DNA of 29,905 bases from a virus (IMGVR_UViG_3300025108_000253:1-29905); one strand, 5' to 3'; positions 12,577-20,008 are shown, numbered from the stretch's first letter. Notes: generated from the sequence alone by a model not told the origin. Program-made: numbers and translations.

Positions 12577-14067
12577 ATGGCTCGCAGGGGAAAACGTGGC
12601 GGAAAAAATCGAAACAGGAAAAATGCTCAGGTTTCCGGAGGTGGTCCACTGCTTGACGGTGGGGGACCGGTGAATTTGAGCGGCTGGGATGCCGCGGAAC
12701 AGTCTGAGCGTCGGGGATATGTTGTTTGGCCTACCCTGGACACCGGCCGGGAATTGTCTGGTCATGATCGCCTGGAGGTGATGCGCAAGGCCCGGGCGGG
12801 TGTTGCAAACGTGGGATTTATGCGCCGATGTGAAACCGGGGTTTCTCGCCTTATTGGGACATTGACTCCCCAGGCGGCGAGCGGTGATGAGGAATATGAC
12901 AAACGAGCGGAGGAAGCGTTTTGGCGCCGCGCGGAGCACCCGCAAGCGTTTGACATGGCGGAGGAGATGAATTTTATGATGTGGCAGGGTGCCACAAAGC
13001 GGGCTAAGGTCGTAGATGGCGATGGCTTGTCGGTGTTGATGGAAGGGTCGGAAGGCGGCGGGAGAATTTTGTTTTACGGCGCGCATCAAATCGGGGACGG
13101 ACAAAGGCGTTGGAATGAAAAGATGCCGAAAAATCTCCGGGATGGGGTTTTTCTTACCAAGTTTGGTGGGCGGGCCGGGTTCCGGGTTCTTTCTGGGAAT
13201 GGCAAAGTTAAAGGGACAATCCCCCGGGAGCGGGGGGTCTATCATTATTCCCTGGAGCGTCCGGGCCGGGTGCGCCAAGTTTCGGGGTTAGCTCACGCGG
13301 TCAGCAATGTGATCGACCAGATTGAGATTTTGGCTGACACAAAGCACGCGGTAAAACTGGCGGCGCTTTGGGGTCTCTGGTTGGAGACTTCGATGGAGGG
13401 AGACGGCGGGGCGCAAGTTTCAAAGGATCTAAAAGCTTACCTCGGCGAAGGCGACGCGGGAGGTCCGCCGGTCCCGGCCGGGGGCGATGCTCAGGCCCAG
13501 ATGATCCAAATGGAAAAGGTTTTGCGGGGTGGAAAATTTCAGGGACTCAATCCGGGGCAAAGCGTGAAGGCTCTCCAGGATACGCGCCCGCATCCAAACA
13601 CAATTGCGCTTTTGAGTTGGATGATTCGCGACGTTGCAAGCGGTTTAAAATTGCACCCGGAAGTTTTATGGGATGCGTCAAAGATGAGCGGCCCGGGGAT
13701 GAGGTATGTTATGGCCGACACCAGGAGATTTATTGAGGACGAGCAAATGGATCTTGCCCGGGATTGTAAAAGAATTTGGATGTATTTCCTCGCTAAAGAA
13801 ATTCAAGCGGGAAGATTGGAGCGACCAAAGGAAGGGGCAAAATGGTGGGTCTCCCGGTGGATTCCCCAGGCGGACATGACCATTGACCGGGGTCGGGATG
13901 GAAAATTGGACGTTGAGCGCGTTGAGAAAAACTTAAAATCCCGTCAAGCGTTTTGGGGGGAGCAGGGAATGGATTGGAAAGAAGCTGAGGAGCAAGTTTT
14001 ACGCGAAGAAATTTGGCGCGAGAAAAAGCGCGCCGAACTGCAAAGCGAGCTCTTAGGAGAGGCTTAA
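12577..14067 (+). CDS. Portal protein, lambda family
   Basis: The protein has 496 residues from ATG 12577. The basic start (MARRGKRGGKNRNRKN) and RRGYVVWPTLDTGRELSGHD, RCETGVSRLIGTL, DGDGLSVLMEGSEG and HPEVLWDASKMSGPGMRYVM fit the lambda-type portal that forms the dodecameric DNA gate at one capsid vertex. Family portals have a helical hub around DTKHAVKLAALWGLWLETSM and a C-terminal crown. The large terminase upstream and the protease/scaffold downstream support the call. It contacts terminase during packaging and the connector afterwards. Confidence 0.85.
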   Translation: MARRGKRGGKNRNRKNAQVSGGGPLLDGGGPVNLSGWDAAEQSERRGYVVWPTLDTGRELSGHDRLEVMRKARAGVANVGFMRRCETGVSRLIGTLTPQAASGDEEYDKRAEEAFWRRAEHPQAFDMAEEMNFMMWQGATKRAKVVDGDGLSVLMEGSEGGGRILFYGAHQIGDGQRRWNEKMPKNLRDGVFLTKFGGRAGFRVLSGNGKVKGTIPRERGVYHYSLERPGRVRQVSGLAHAVSNVIDQIEILADTKHAVKLAALWGLWLETSMEGDGGAQVSKDLKAYLGEGDAGGPPVPAGGDAQAQMIQMEKVLRGGKFQGLNPGQSVKALQDTRPHPNTIALLSWMIRDVASGLKLHPEVLWDASKMSGPGMRYVMADTRRFIEDEQMDLARDCKRIWMYFLAKEIQAGRLERPKEGAKWWVSRWIPQADMTIDRGRDGKLDVERVEKNLKSRQAFWGEQGMDWKEAEEQVLREEIWREKKRAELQSELLGEA

Positions 14068-14073
14068 TTTGTC

Positions 14074-14090
14074 GAGTTTGCGGCAAACTC
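14074..14090 (+). other. Intergenic hairpin between portal and protease
   Basis: GAGTTTG, a CGG loop and CAAACTC form a perfect 7-bp hairpin, with no T tract after it. It ends 10 nt before the TTGACG element of the protease gene. It may stabilise or process the mRNA. Confidence 0.4.
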
Positions 14091-14100
14091 TCCGCGTGTG

Positions 14101-14120
14101 TTGACGGTGGCGCGCGGGGT
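14101..14120 (+). promoter_or_regulatory. TTGACG start element 3
   Basis: TTGACGGTGGCGCGCGGGGT directly precedes ATG 14121. The same 20 bases precede the tail-tube gene at 18277-18296. Confidence 0.65.
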
Positions 14121-15428
14121 ATGGCAAAAAATGGCTGGTATTCAATGAGCGCCTTAGGCGCGGTTTCTGGCGCGGTTGGCGAGGGTGATTCTCCAAAACA
14201 GGCGCGGGTTGATATTTTTGGAGAAATCGGCTGGGAGGTTTCGGGGTCGCGGTTTTTAAAAGATTTGCGCGGCTTGGGTGACGTTGAAGAAATTGATTTG
14301 CGCATCCATTCGGGAGGCGGTTCGGTGTTGGATGGTTGGGCGGTTGCCAATGGGATTTTAAATCATCCGGCAAAGGTGACGGCGCGCGTTGAGGGATTGG
14401 CCGCGTCAATGGCAAGCGTGATTGCGCTTGCGGCGGATGTTGTCGTGATGCCAGAAAATGCTTATCTTATGATCCATGATGTTTCCGCGGGTGCCTGGGG
14501 CGGGAGTGATGAGTTGCGGAGCGTTGCTGATTTGGTTGACAAGCTGGGGGATGACATTGTGAATTTCTACGCGAAGCGTTCGGAGCTTCCGGTTGACGAG
14601 GTGCGCGAAATGATGGCGGCGGAGACCTGGATGAATGGCGCGGAGGCATTGGAGAAAGGATTTGCTCATGAAGTCTTGGAGCCAGTCCAAGCGGCGGCGG
14701 TTGCGCAGGGCGTGAGTCTCGAAAACCGCTTTAGAAATGCCCCGGAAGAGTTGGTGAACATTTCCGAGGCAACACCCGAGGAAACTCCCGAAAAGACCCC
14801 CGAGGAAACTCCCGAGGAGGCCCCCGAGGAAGCTCCCGAGGAAGCTCCCGAGGAGACCCTCGAGGAAACTCCCGAAGAGACCCCCGAGGAAACTCCCGAG
14901 GAGACCCCCGAGGAAACTTCCGAGGAAACTCCCGAGGAGACCCCCGATGAAACTTCCGAGGAAACTCCCGAGGAGACCCCTGAACATTCTCAGGAGGTCG
15001 GAAATTCGGATGAGGGTGGAATTGTGAACAAATTTCGTTCTTTCTTGCGCGCCCGGGCTGGTTCCGGTGCGAGTGGTGAGAATGTTGATGGGAGTGCGGC
15101 AATTGCGGCGCTCCATGCAGAAAATGACCGTTTAAGCTTGGCGCTGGAAAAAGCGACGGCCGCGGCGGAAAATGCGGTTAGAGATCGTGATAGGTTAGAA
15201 GCTCGCGTTGAAACGCTAGAAGCTGAAAGCCGGGAACTTGACGCAATTTTGAGCGAAAGCGGGTTTACCGCCGCGGATGCTCATGACCTGCCAGCGCCCG
15301 ATGATGGCGATGGTGTCGAAAGTATTGAAGATCTGCAAAAGCAAATTCTTGAAGCGCGCGCAAGCGGTGACGCGGCGCGCGAGCGGGGTTTGCACAAACG
15401 GCTTCAAGCGGAAATCGCTGGAGCTTAA
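14121..15428 (+). CDS. ClpP-like head maturation protease fused to scaffold domain
   Basis: The protein has 435 residues from ATG 14121. The N-terminal 200 residues are a ClpP-type serine peptidase: IDLRIHSGGGSVLDGWAVAN, then GLAASMASVIALAAD with the nucleophile at Ser96, and MIHD with His119. The segment EETP repeats about 18 times (residues about 216-290), forming a long acidic linker. The C-terminus is helical and likely coiled coil (HAENDRLSLALEKATAAAEN, DRDRLEARVETLEAESRELD), as in scaffolds. Family members cleave scaffold and capsid during prohead maturation. A single protein thus supplies protease and scaffold. Confidence 0.82.
   Translation: MAKNGWYSMSALGAVSGAVGEGDSPKQARVDIFGEIGWEVSGSRFLKDLRGLGDVEEIDLRIHSGGGSVLDGWAVANGILNHPAKVTARVEGLAASMASVIALAADVVVMPENAYLMIHDVSAGAWGGSDELRSVADLVDKLGDDIVNFYAKRSELPVDEVREMMAAETWMNGAEALEKGFAHEVLEPVQAAAVAQGVSLENRFRNAPEELVNISEATPEETPEKTPEETPEEAPEEAPEEAPEETLEETPEETPEETPEETPEETSEETPEETPDETSEETPEETPEHSQEVGNSDEGGIVNKFRSFLRARAGSGASGENVDGSAAIAALHAENDRLSLALEKATAAAENAVRDRDRLEARVETLEAESRELDAILSESGFTAADAHDLPAPDDGDGVESIEDLQKQILEARASGDAARERGLHKRLQAEIAGA
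14771..14983 (+). repeat. 12-bp coding tandem repeat (EETP)
   Basis: About 18 imperfect copies of the 12-base unit CCCGAGGAAACT encode EETP/EEAP/EETS repeats in the protease-scaffold linker. Synonymous and GCT/GCC/TCC variants show that the array is diverging. Such an array is prone to copy-number change. Confidence 0.85.
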
Positions 15429-15493
15429 CAAAAGGGCCGGGGTCTCCTTTCAAACGGCTCCATTTTTAACAAAATTTAAAAGAAACTATTATT

Positions 15494-16423
15494 ATGGCTA
15501 ATTCATTAGGAACTACTTTGGGCGATAACATTTCGCAAAGCGTCTTGGATCATTTGGTGGAGGCGATGCCTCCTCTGATGCGTTTTTACATGGGCTTTTC
15601 AGACCAGCGTGCGCGCAAGGACGAAACAATTAAAACCCGCATTCCATCAGTGACGGCGGCTTATGACGCATCGAGCGGATACAGTGCAAAGGATGTTACT
15701 GGAACGGATGTTTCGGTTACTGCTTCAAACTTTAAAGCAACATCGGCTTCATTTTCCCCGGCCGAAATGAGTTCAACAAATCGCGATTTGATTGCTGAGT
15801 TCGCTGCGCCTCTCGCAAGCGCGCTTGCGGAGGGCTTGCTTGATGACTTTTACGCAATCATTACGGCAAGCGCCTTTACGAATTCAAATGTGAAAGTTGC
15901 CGCTGATATGGATAGCGACACTTGCCGCTTGATTCGCAAAAAGCTTTCCGCTCGCAAGGCTCCCCTCATCGGGCGTCTCGGGGTTCTCAATGGCGACGCT
16001 TATGAGGCTCTTACCGGCGATCCGCTTGTAAATTCAATTGATAGCAATCCCGCGGCTCACGATGTGGTAAGCCTGGCGCCCGCTTCTATTGTTCATGCCG
16101 GGGCAACCTGGTTTGAGGCTCCAAACCTTCCGAATAATTCCGAGGCTCTTAATGGGTTCGTAATGGCTCCCGGTGCCATTGTTGGCGCAACCGGAGTTCC
16201 GCGTGATGCCAATGAAGACGGTCTTGTTGGATGGGAAGATGTGCCGAGAAATGCGGCCGTGCGCGTTGTGAGTGACCTGGACGAAGACGGCCAGGGAACC
16301 GGAATATCTGTCCTTGAGCGTCGGACCCGGAAAGAGGACGGATCTGCTCAAATTGATTACGCATGGATTTACGGATTCGCGGCGGGCAATGCGGCCCTCC
16401 TTGAGCGTGTCACTGAGTCCTAA
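15494..16423 (+). CDS. Major capsid protein
   Basis: The protein has 309 residues, the right size and place for an HK97-fold coat. The N-terminus (MANSLGTTLGDNISQSVLDH) leads into an extended-loop-like stretch (TRIPSVTAAYDASSGYSAKD, VTASNFKATSASFSPAEMSS). The spine-helix region is DLIAEFAAPLASALAEGLLD. Later strands include GFVMAPGAIVGATGVPRDAN and SAQIDYAWIYGFAAGNAALL. There is no separate decoration gene upstream as in lambda. The leader has no Shine-Dalgarno site and is AT-rich (TTTAAAAGAAACTATTATT). Placement after protease/scaffold is the main support. Confidence 0.82.
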   Translation: MANSLGTTLGDNISQSVLDHLVEAMPPLMRFYMGFSDQRARKDETIKTRIPSVTAAYDASSGYSAKDVTGTDVSVTASNFKATSASFSPAEMSSTNRDLIAEFAAPLASALAEGLLDDFYAIITASAFTNSNVKVAADMDSDTCRLIRKKLSARKAPLIGRLGVLNGDAYEALTGDPLVNSIDSNPAAHDVVSLAPASIVHAGATWFEAPNLPNNSEALNGFVMAPGAIVGATGVPRDANEDGLVGWEDVPRNAAVRVVSDLDEDGQGTGISVLERRTRKEDGSAQIDYAWIYGFAAGNAALLERVTES

Positions 16424-16457
16424 TCGCGGGAAAGCTCAATCTGTAGTTTTTGAAATT

Positions 16458-16706
16458 ATGAGAAATTTGAATATCGTTGTTTCTGCAAGTGCAGATGGAA
16501 AGCTAAAGGCCGACTATATCGGGTTTAACCGCTCAGAGGCAAAAGCCGAATTTGCGAAGATCGTGGAAGCCGGGAAAGTTGACGAGGTGTTTTTCATCGA
16601 CCGTCCTGAAATGCGTCGCAAGCGACCGAAGGTAATTGCGGCGGCGGTAAAAGCTGCGAAGCCCGCAAAACCAGCGGCGAAAAAAGCAAAAGCAAAACAA
16701 GTTTGA
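16458..16706 (+). CDS. Small basic protein downstream of capsid
   Basis: The protein has 82 residues. I choose ATG 16458, which follows TTGAAAT and the capsid stop by 34 nt. The first 55 residues are mixed alpha/beta (LNIVVSASADGKLKADYIGF, AKIVEAGKVDEVFFID). The C-terminus is a Lys/Ala/Pro tail (KAAKPAKPAAKKAKAKQV) that could bind DNA or a capsid surface. It ends just before a strong terminator, so capsid plus this gene form a unit. The role could be decoration or head completion, but it is not recognised. Confidence 0.6.
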   Translation: MRNLNIVVSASADGKLKADYIGFNRSEAKAEFAKIVEAGKVDEVFFIDRPEMRRKRPKVIAAAVKAAKPAKPAAKKAKAKQV

Positions 16707-16729
16707 TTGGTAGTGTTTTTTCATAGTGC

Positions 16730-16765
16730 ACGCGCGCGGGTTTCGGCCCGCGCGCGTTTTTTTTT
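16730..16765 (+). terminator. Strong rho-independent terminator after capsid unit
   Basis: ACGCGCGCGGG (16730-16740) pairs with CCCGCGCGCGT (16747-16757) around TTTCGG. Nine T follow at 16757-16765. It separates the capsid unit from the connector genes, whose TTGACG element begins 9 nt later. Confidence 0.9.
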
Positions 16766-16773
16766 CTGCGGTT

Positions 16774-16795
16774 TTGACGTGGCGGGGCGAGGTGT
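16774..16795 (+). promoter_or_regulatory. TTGACG start element 4
   Basis: TTGACG is 22 nt, not 20, before ATG 16796; CGAGGT occupies the usual CGGGGT position. It follows directly on a terminator, so downstream genes need a promoter here or readthrough. Confidence 0.5.
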
Positions 16796-17128
16796 ATGGG
16801 TTTGGCAGATGGTCGATTAGATTTTTTGGCGGCGGCGCAAGCGGCGCTTGAATCATTGTTTCCGGGTGAGTTGGAGGTGGTTGATGAGCCAAGTTTAGGA
16901 ACGATTGATTGCGTCCGAAGTTCGGACGTTCGCGCGGAAGATGCGGCCAGGGGCGGATTTGAGTTGGATGAGGTGGTGAGCATCCGGGTGCGTGCTGAGT
17001 TGCTTTCGAGTGGCGGACTCGCGGTCGATGATTTGGTGGATTTAGACGGGCGACGGATGCGGGTTTCGTCCACTAGCCGGGAGCCAGGAGATCCGGCCTG
17101 GATGATTGAATTGATGGCGGCGGAATGA
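16796..17128 (+). CDS. Head-tail connector or stopper protein (probable)
   Basis: The protein has 110 residues. The N-terminal helix (ADGRLDFLAAAQAALESLFP) is followed by a beta domain (VVSIRVRAELLSSGGLAVDD, DLDGRRMRVSSTSREPGDPA). Size and order are those of lambda gpFII/SPP1 gp16-type stoppers between the head genes and the gpZ-like protein. No diagnostic motif is visible. It overlaps the next gene by ATGA. Confidence 0.55.
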   Translation: MGLADGRLDFLAAAQAALESLFPGELEVVDEPSLGTIDCVRSSDVRAEDAARGGFELDEVVSIRVRAELLSSGGLAVDDLVDLDGRRMRVSSTSREPGDPAWMIELMAAE

Positions 17129-17799
17129 GCGAGATAAAAGTCAAAGGACTACAAGAAACTCGGCGAGAGATTGACGCTTTGCGGCGCCGGTTGAAAATAA
17201 GCGGAGGAGAATTCGCAAATTTGGCGGCGCAAGTCGTTAGGGATACCGTAACAAGAAATGCGCAACCATTCGGGAACGGGAAGAAGTCTCTTGAAAAAGG
17301 CAAAAACGCCATCCGAAAGGATTTGCTTAAAATATTTAAAATCGTCCCTGACTCGGCCCGGGGCCAGCGTGGTGTGATTGTGAGCGCGGCGGAGGCAAAA
17401 AGCTGGCACAAGTCCCGGCGCGGAAACCGAGGGCGCACAGTCTCAGGGCAGCAAAAGCGCATCGCGTCGAGCGTTTTCAGGGCTTACATGGATTCGTTAT
17501 TTTTGCGCGTCGGGATGGCGAAAGGGTCGGTGACAGGCGGGAATGATTCCCGGCTTTCTGGGAGGTTTGCGAAGTGGGTCTCCCGCTGGAGTAGTGCGGG
17601 AAGTGCGTCGAGAAGGTCGGGTCTTGGGGGAGCCGTCTGGAAATTTGAAGCGGAGCCGTCCCACGTTGCGCGCAATAACGTGATGGGAAGGAAAGGGATT
17701 GAGCGGGTCTTTCGCGCGAAAGAAAGAAACCTTCGAAACCGGTTGAGGCGTGATTTGAAACGGAGTTTAAAAAAGGCGGAAAAGAAAATTAATAGGTGA
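17125..17799 (+). CDS. Minor tail protein Z-like (tail completion)
   Basis: The protein has 224 residues and is very basic. It combines a helical start (ETRREIDALRRRLKISGGEF), a middle with many Ser/Gly/Arg (KSWHKSRRGNRGRTVSGQQK, WSSAGSASRRSGLGGAVWKF) and a Lys/Arg-rich C-terminus (RNLRNRLRRDLKRSLKKAEK). This composition and place, after the connector and before the tail terminator/tube genes, suit gpZ-type tail completion proteins. The match rests on arrangement and general character rather than a firm motif. Confidence 0.55.
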   Translation: MSEIKVKGLQETRREIDALRRRLKISGGEFANLAAQVVRDTVTRNAQPFGNGKKSLEKGKNAIRKDLLKIFKIVPDSARGQRGVIVSAAEAKSWHKSRRGNRGRTVSGQQKRIASSVFRAYMDSLFLRVGMAKGSVTGGNDSRLSGRFAKWVSRWSSAGSASRRSGLGGAVWKFEAEPSHVARNNVMGRKGIERVFRAKERNLRNRLRRDLKRSLKKAEKKINR

Positions 17800-17806
17800 G
17801 TTTGAT

Positions 17807-17826
17807 TTGACGCGGCGGCGCGGGGT
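17807..17826 (+). promoter_or_regulatory. TTGACG start element 5
   Basis: TTGACG is exactly 20 nt before ATG 17827, with GCGGGGT before the start. It begins only 8 nt after the previous stop. Confidence 0.6.
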
Positions 17827-18273
17827 ATGGTTGTGAGTGATCGTTTTTTGGTGGCTTTGGGTGAGTATCTTGACGCCCGCGGGTTTTCATACCCGGCCCG
17901 GCTGAGAGACTGGAGCGGCGTAAAAGGGCAAGAAACTTTGGTTTTAGATGCTGACGAACCGGATGAGCATGAGGGTCTTGACGGGGTGTTCTCAATCGAC
18001 GGTGTTGTTGCTTTGCGCGTCCACCCGAGAGATACCACAGACGAGGAGCGCCGGGATTTGCTTGCGGATTTGAGCGAGTATTTAGAAGACGATGATTCCA
18101 CAGGATTCCTTGCGTGGGTAAATAATTCCGAAAACGAGCGGGGATTGGCCGCGGATGAGGGGTTGCAGGTTTACGAGTTCCGCGTCGATATTGGAATCTG
18201 GGAACTCGACGAAAAATTTATTTCGGGGAAAGTTGAGTTTTCTGCGATGATTGCGGGAAGTAATCAATCTTGA
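17827..18273 (+). CDS. Tail terminator-like protein (gpU position)
   Basis: The protein has 148 residues and is acidic. The N-terminus (SDRFLVALGEYLDARGFSYP) and later strands (VVALRVHPRDTTDEERRD, GLQVYEFRVDIGIWELD) give the helix-strand order seen in gpU-type tail terminators. It lies directly before the tail tube, which also supports the role of capping tail length and joining the head. The assignment is mainly positional. Confidence 0.5.
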   Translation: MVVSDRFLVALGEYLDARGFSYPARLRDWSGVKGQETLVLDADEPDEHEGLDGVFSIDGVVALRVHPRDTTDEERRDLLADLSEYLEDDDSTGFLAWVNNSENERGLAADEGLQVYEFRVDIGIWELDEKFISGKVEFSAMIAGSNQS

Positions 18274-18276
18274 CGG

Positions 18277-18296
18277 TTGACGGTGGCGCGCGGGGT
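18277..18296 (+). promoter_or_regulatory. TTGACG start element 6, with extra TTGACG upstream
   Basis: The 20 bases before ATG 18297 match those at 14101. A second TTGACG at 18270-18275 lies 7 nt upstream and overlaps the previous stop codon. Confidence 0.65.
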
Positions 18297-18680
18297 ATGG
18301 CTGCAAAAGTTTATGGTGACATTGAATGGGGAATGACCGCGGAGGATGGGATGTATGCGCAATCATTTGATTTCACATATTCCGCCCAGGAACTTTATAT
18401 TGCTGACGAGGACGGCGATGACGTTTCTGGTGCGATTTTTAATCCTTCAGCATCTTTCGCGCTGAACGGTTTTAAGAAAACAAGCGGAACACAAATGGAA
18501 CCGAAACTAGGGGCGGCGCTGACAATGGCAAACGATGAGGAATCGGAAAGTTTTGTTGATGGAACTCTGACAGGCGCAAAGGCTTTGGTCACTTCTGTCA
18601 AGCGTGGTCTTAAAACACGAGACGCGGCTACCCTGGATATTTCCGGATCATGGAAGCCGTTCATGGGAAGCTTGGCGTAA
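18297..18680 (+). CDS. Major tail tube protein (probable)
   Basis: The protein has 127 residues from ATG 18297, a start set by the TTGACG element. It is largely beta (QSFDFTYSAQELYIADEDGD, SFALNGFKKTSG, TLDISGSWKPFMGSLA), with acidic loops, as expected of small siphovirus tube subunits. Its place between the tail terminator and the G/GT chaperone genes is the standard tube position. A terminator after it suggests high, separate expression. Confidence 0.6.
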   Translation: MAAKVYGDIEWGMTAEDGMYAQSFDFTYSAQELYIADEDGDDVSGAIFNPSASFALNGFKKTSGTQMEPKLGAALTMANDEESESFVDGTLTGAKALVTSVKRGLKTRDAATLDISGSWKPFMGSLA

Positions 18681-18681
18681 C

Positions 18682-18743
18682 TTAGCGGTTTCGCTAAAGC
18701 CCGCGTTTCCTTTCTCCAATTCACTCGGGAGGCGCGGGCTTTT
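18682..18743 (+). terminator. Terminator after tail-tube gene
   Basis: TTAGCG-GTTT-CGCTAA (18682-18697) precedes a larger stem, AAAGCCCGCG (18696-18705) pairing with CGCGGGCTTT (18733-18742) across a 27-nt loop. A short T run follows. Efficiency is uncertain because the loop is large. Confidence 0.6.
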
Positions 18744-18773
18744 AAAATTAAGTGAGTTGGGTGATTGAGATTG

Positions 18774-19196
18774 ATGAGTAAAGTAGCGGAGTTTTTTGGT
18801 GGGTCTGAGGATGATTTTGACACGCGCGATTCTCATTTGGCGGCGGCGTTAATGGCGGTGGGCATTCGGCCGGTAGGAGCGGAGCCGGTTCGGGTAGTCA
18901 CCAGGATGACGGGACCGGAGCAATATCAATTTTATTTTAATCCGGTTAGCGAGTGCGGCAAATACCGGACCCGGGATCTTTTGAAAGCTTGGATCGAGGG
19001 AGTCGATTGGATTGAAAAAAACGAGGAGCACCCATTTGCTTTCGCAATGGCTTGCGCTCTTAATTACGCGGGGTTGATGAGGTTTGTGAAACGTCGAAAT
19101 CCGATTGCCTATATCAAGCGCGGCGATTCGGTGGCATTATTGCCGCTAAACGCGACGGCGCGGCAGGAGGAGGAAATATTGGGGAGTTTTAAGTAA
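18774..19196 (+). CDS. Hypothetical tail-module protein
   Basis: The protein has 140 residues. ATG 18774 is preferred; a TTG nine bases upstream is part of the TTGAGAT start context. Features are an N-terminal acidic part (FFGGSEDDFDTRDSHLAAAL), a strand stretch (VRVVTRMTGPEQYQFYFNPV) and a helical core (WIEGVDWIEKNEEHPFAFAM). It lies between tube and chaperone genes. I do not recognise it; a tail assembly role is inferred from position. Confidence 0.55.
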   Translation: MSKVAEFFGGSEDDFDTRDSHLAAALMAVGIRPVGAEPVRVVTRMTGPEQYQFYFNPVSECGKYRTRDLLKAWIEGVDWIEKNEEHPFAFAMACALNYAGLMRFVKRRNPIAYIKRGDSVALLPLNATARQEEEILGSFK

Positions 19197-19216
19197 AATG
19201 ATTGATTGATTGAGAT

Positions 19217-19627
19217 ATGAGCGAAAAAAGAAAGAAGAGAAATTTGGTTGCGGTGACGCTTTTTAAGGACCGACCGGAGGTCGGAGGGAAAAAGCTTTAC
19301 CCTTTATCCGGGGGGCGTTTGGCGATGCTAGAGGAGCGCGGAAATCCCCTGGTTGGTGAATTGTCGAAAGGGTCCGAAATTACTTCCTGGCAAGTCTTGG
19401 AGCTTCTCATGGTTGCCAGGATGTCCCGGGATGAGCTTGTTGATGTGGCAATGTTCCCAGATGATGAATGGCAGCGGTGCGTTAAGGTTTTTGGGATTGA
19501 TGTGGACGAGGAGGATCTTTCGGATTTTTGGGAAATTTTAGAGGCCGAATTTGAAGCGATTAGAAAACTGATGGCGGCCCCGGCAAAAAAAAAGGCGGCC
19601 CGCAAGCGGGCGGCGAAGGGTTGTTGA
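19217..19627 (+). CDS. Tail assembly chaperone, G-type short product
   Basis: The protein has 136 residues. It has the size, place and acidic-helical character of lambda gpG: ITSWQVLELLMVARMSRDEL, EEDLSDFWEILEAEFEAIRK. The tail end is basic (AKKKAARKRAAKGC). Near its end lies A AAA AAG (19588-19594) followed by a hairpin, and a downstream frame continues in -1, so most ribosomes should make this protein and a minority the longer fusion. In the family both forms help the tape measure assemble and are absent from the finished tail. Confidence 0.72.
   Translation: MSEKRKKRNLVAVTLFKDRPEVGGKKLYPLSGGRLAMLEERGNPLVGELSKGSEITSWQVLELLMVARMSRDELVDVAMFPDDEWQRCVKVFGIDVDEEDLSDFWEILEAEFEAIRKLMAAPAKKKAARKRAAKGC
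19588..19611 (+). other. Programmed -1 frameshift site with stimulatory hairpin
   Basis: The run A9 (19585-19593) plus G makes A AAA AAG in the 0 frame, the dnaX-type heptamer. GCCCGC (19598-19603) and GCGGGC (19606-19611) form a hairpin 3 nt after it. After slipping, the -1 frame reads on without a stop to 19872. Confidence 0.78.
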
Positions 19628-19872
19628 TAGACGCGAGCGATCCGCCCGTTTGGTGGGTCGATTATCTTGCTTGTATTGCCAGGGAGACCGGATGGAGCGC
19701 GGAATTTATTTTGTGGGATCTTCCCTATGCGCTGGGGATGGGAATCATGCACGCGGCCGGGATCTTTCATGGTAGCGTGATGAAGCTTGTCGAGGGAGAA
19801 GAAAAGGGAGTTCAGGAAATGCGAAAAGAGTTTGCGTCCCTGAAAGAAAAATATCTTTTAAAAACGGAATGA
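19594..19872 (+). CDS. Tail assembly chaperone, T-type frameshift extension
   Basis: This is the -1 frame continuation of the G-type chaperone, adding about 92 residues for a fusion of about 218. The extension starts GGPQAGGEG, then LLIDASDPPVWWVDYLACIA and a helical end (EGEEKGVQEMRKEFASLKEK). A TTG at 19621 could be a separate start, but it has no ribosome site, and the frame is open back to the slip site. In lambda, the T part binds the tail tube while G binds the tape measure. The stop overlaps the next small gene by ATGA. Confidence 0.7.
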   Translation, partial: GGPQAGGEGLLIDASDPPVWWVDYLACIARETGWSAEFILWDLPYALGMGIMHAAGIFHGSVMKLVEGEEKGVQEMRKEFASLKEKYLLKTE

Positions 19873-19985
19873 GTAGGGAGGGAAAGTATTCGGTAAATTG
19901 TCCCTTTTGCGGCTTTCCGTTTGATCTTGAAAACCTCGGAGTCTACGGGTGCCCAAATTGTCACGGTGAAGGATTGGAAGATTGA
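19869..19985 (+). CDS. 38-residue zinc-ribbon microprotein
   Basis: ATG 19869 overlaps the stop of the chaperone extension, and the frame ends at 19985. It contains NCPFCGFP and GCPNCHGE, two CxxC knuckles 17 residues apart, so it should bind one zinc ion. Coupling by ATGA to the chaperone argues that it is translated. Its role in the tail cluster is unknown: it could be a small chaperone partner or a regulator. Confidence 0.6.
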   Translation: MSREGKYSVNCPFCGFPFDLENLGVYGCPNCHGEGLED

Positions 19986-19988
19986 TTT

Positions 19989-20008
19989 TTGACGGCGCGG
20001 AACGGGGT
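19989..20008 (+). promoter_or_regulatory. TTGACG start element 7
   Basis: TTGACG is exactly 20 nt before GTG 20009, with ACGGGGT ahead of the start. It decides the amidase start over an in-frame TTG at 19982. Confidence 0.6.

Noticed and set aside
12193-13278. Long minus-strand frame of 361 residues opposite the portal
   Set aside because: Pro/His/Arg/Ser-rich composition typical of the antisense of a GC-rich gene; the + strand carries a clear portal gene.
14406-15116. Minus-strand frame with GLLGSFLGSF repeats
   Set aside because: It is the antisense of the EETP repeat array and only looks like a membrane protein.
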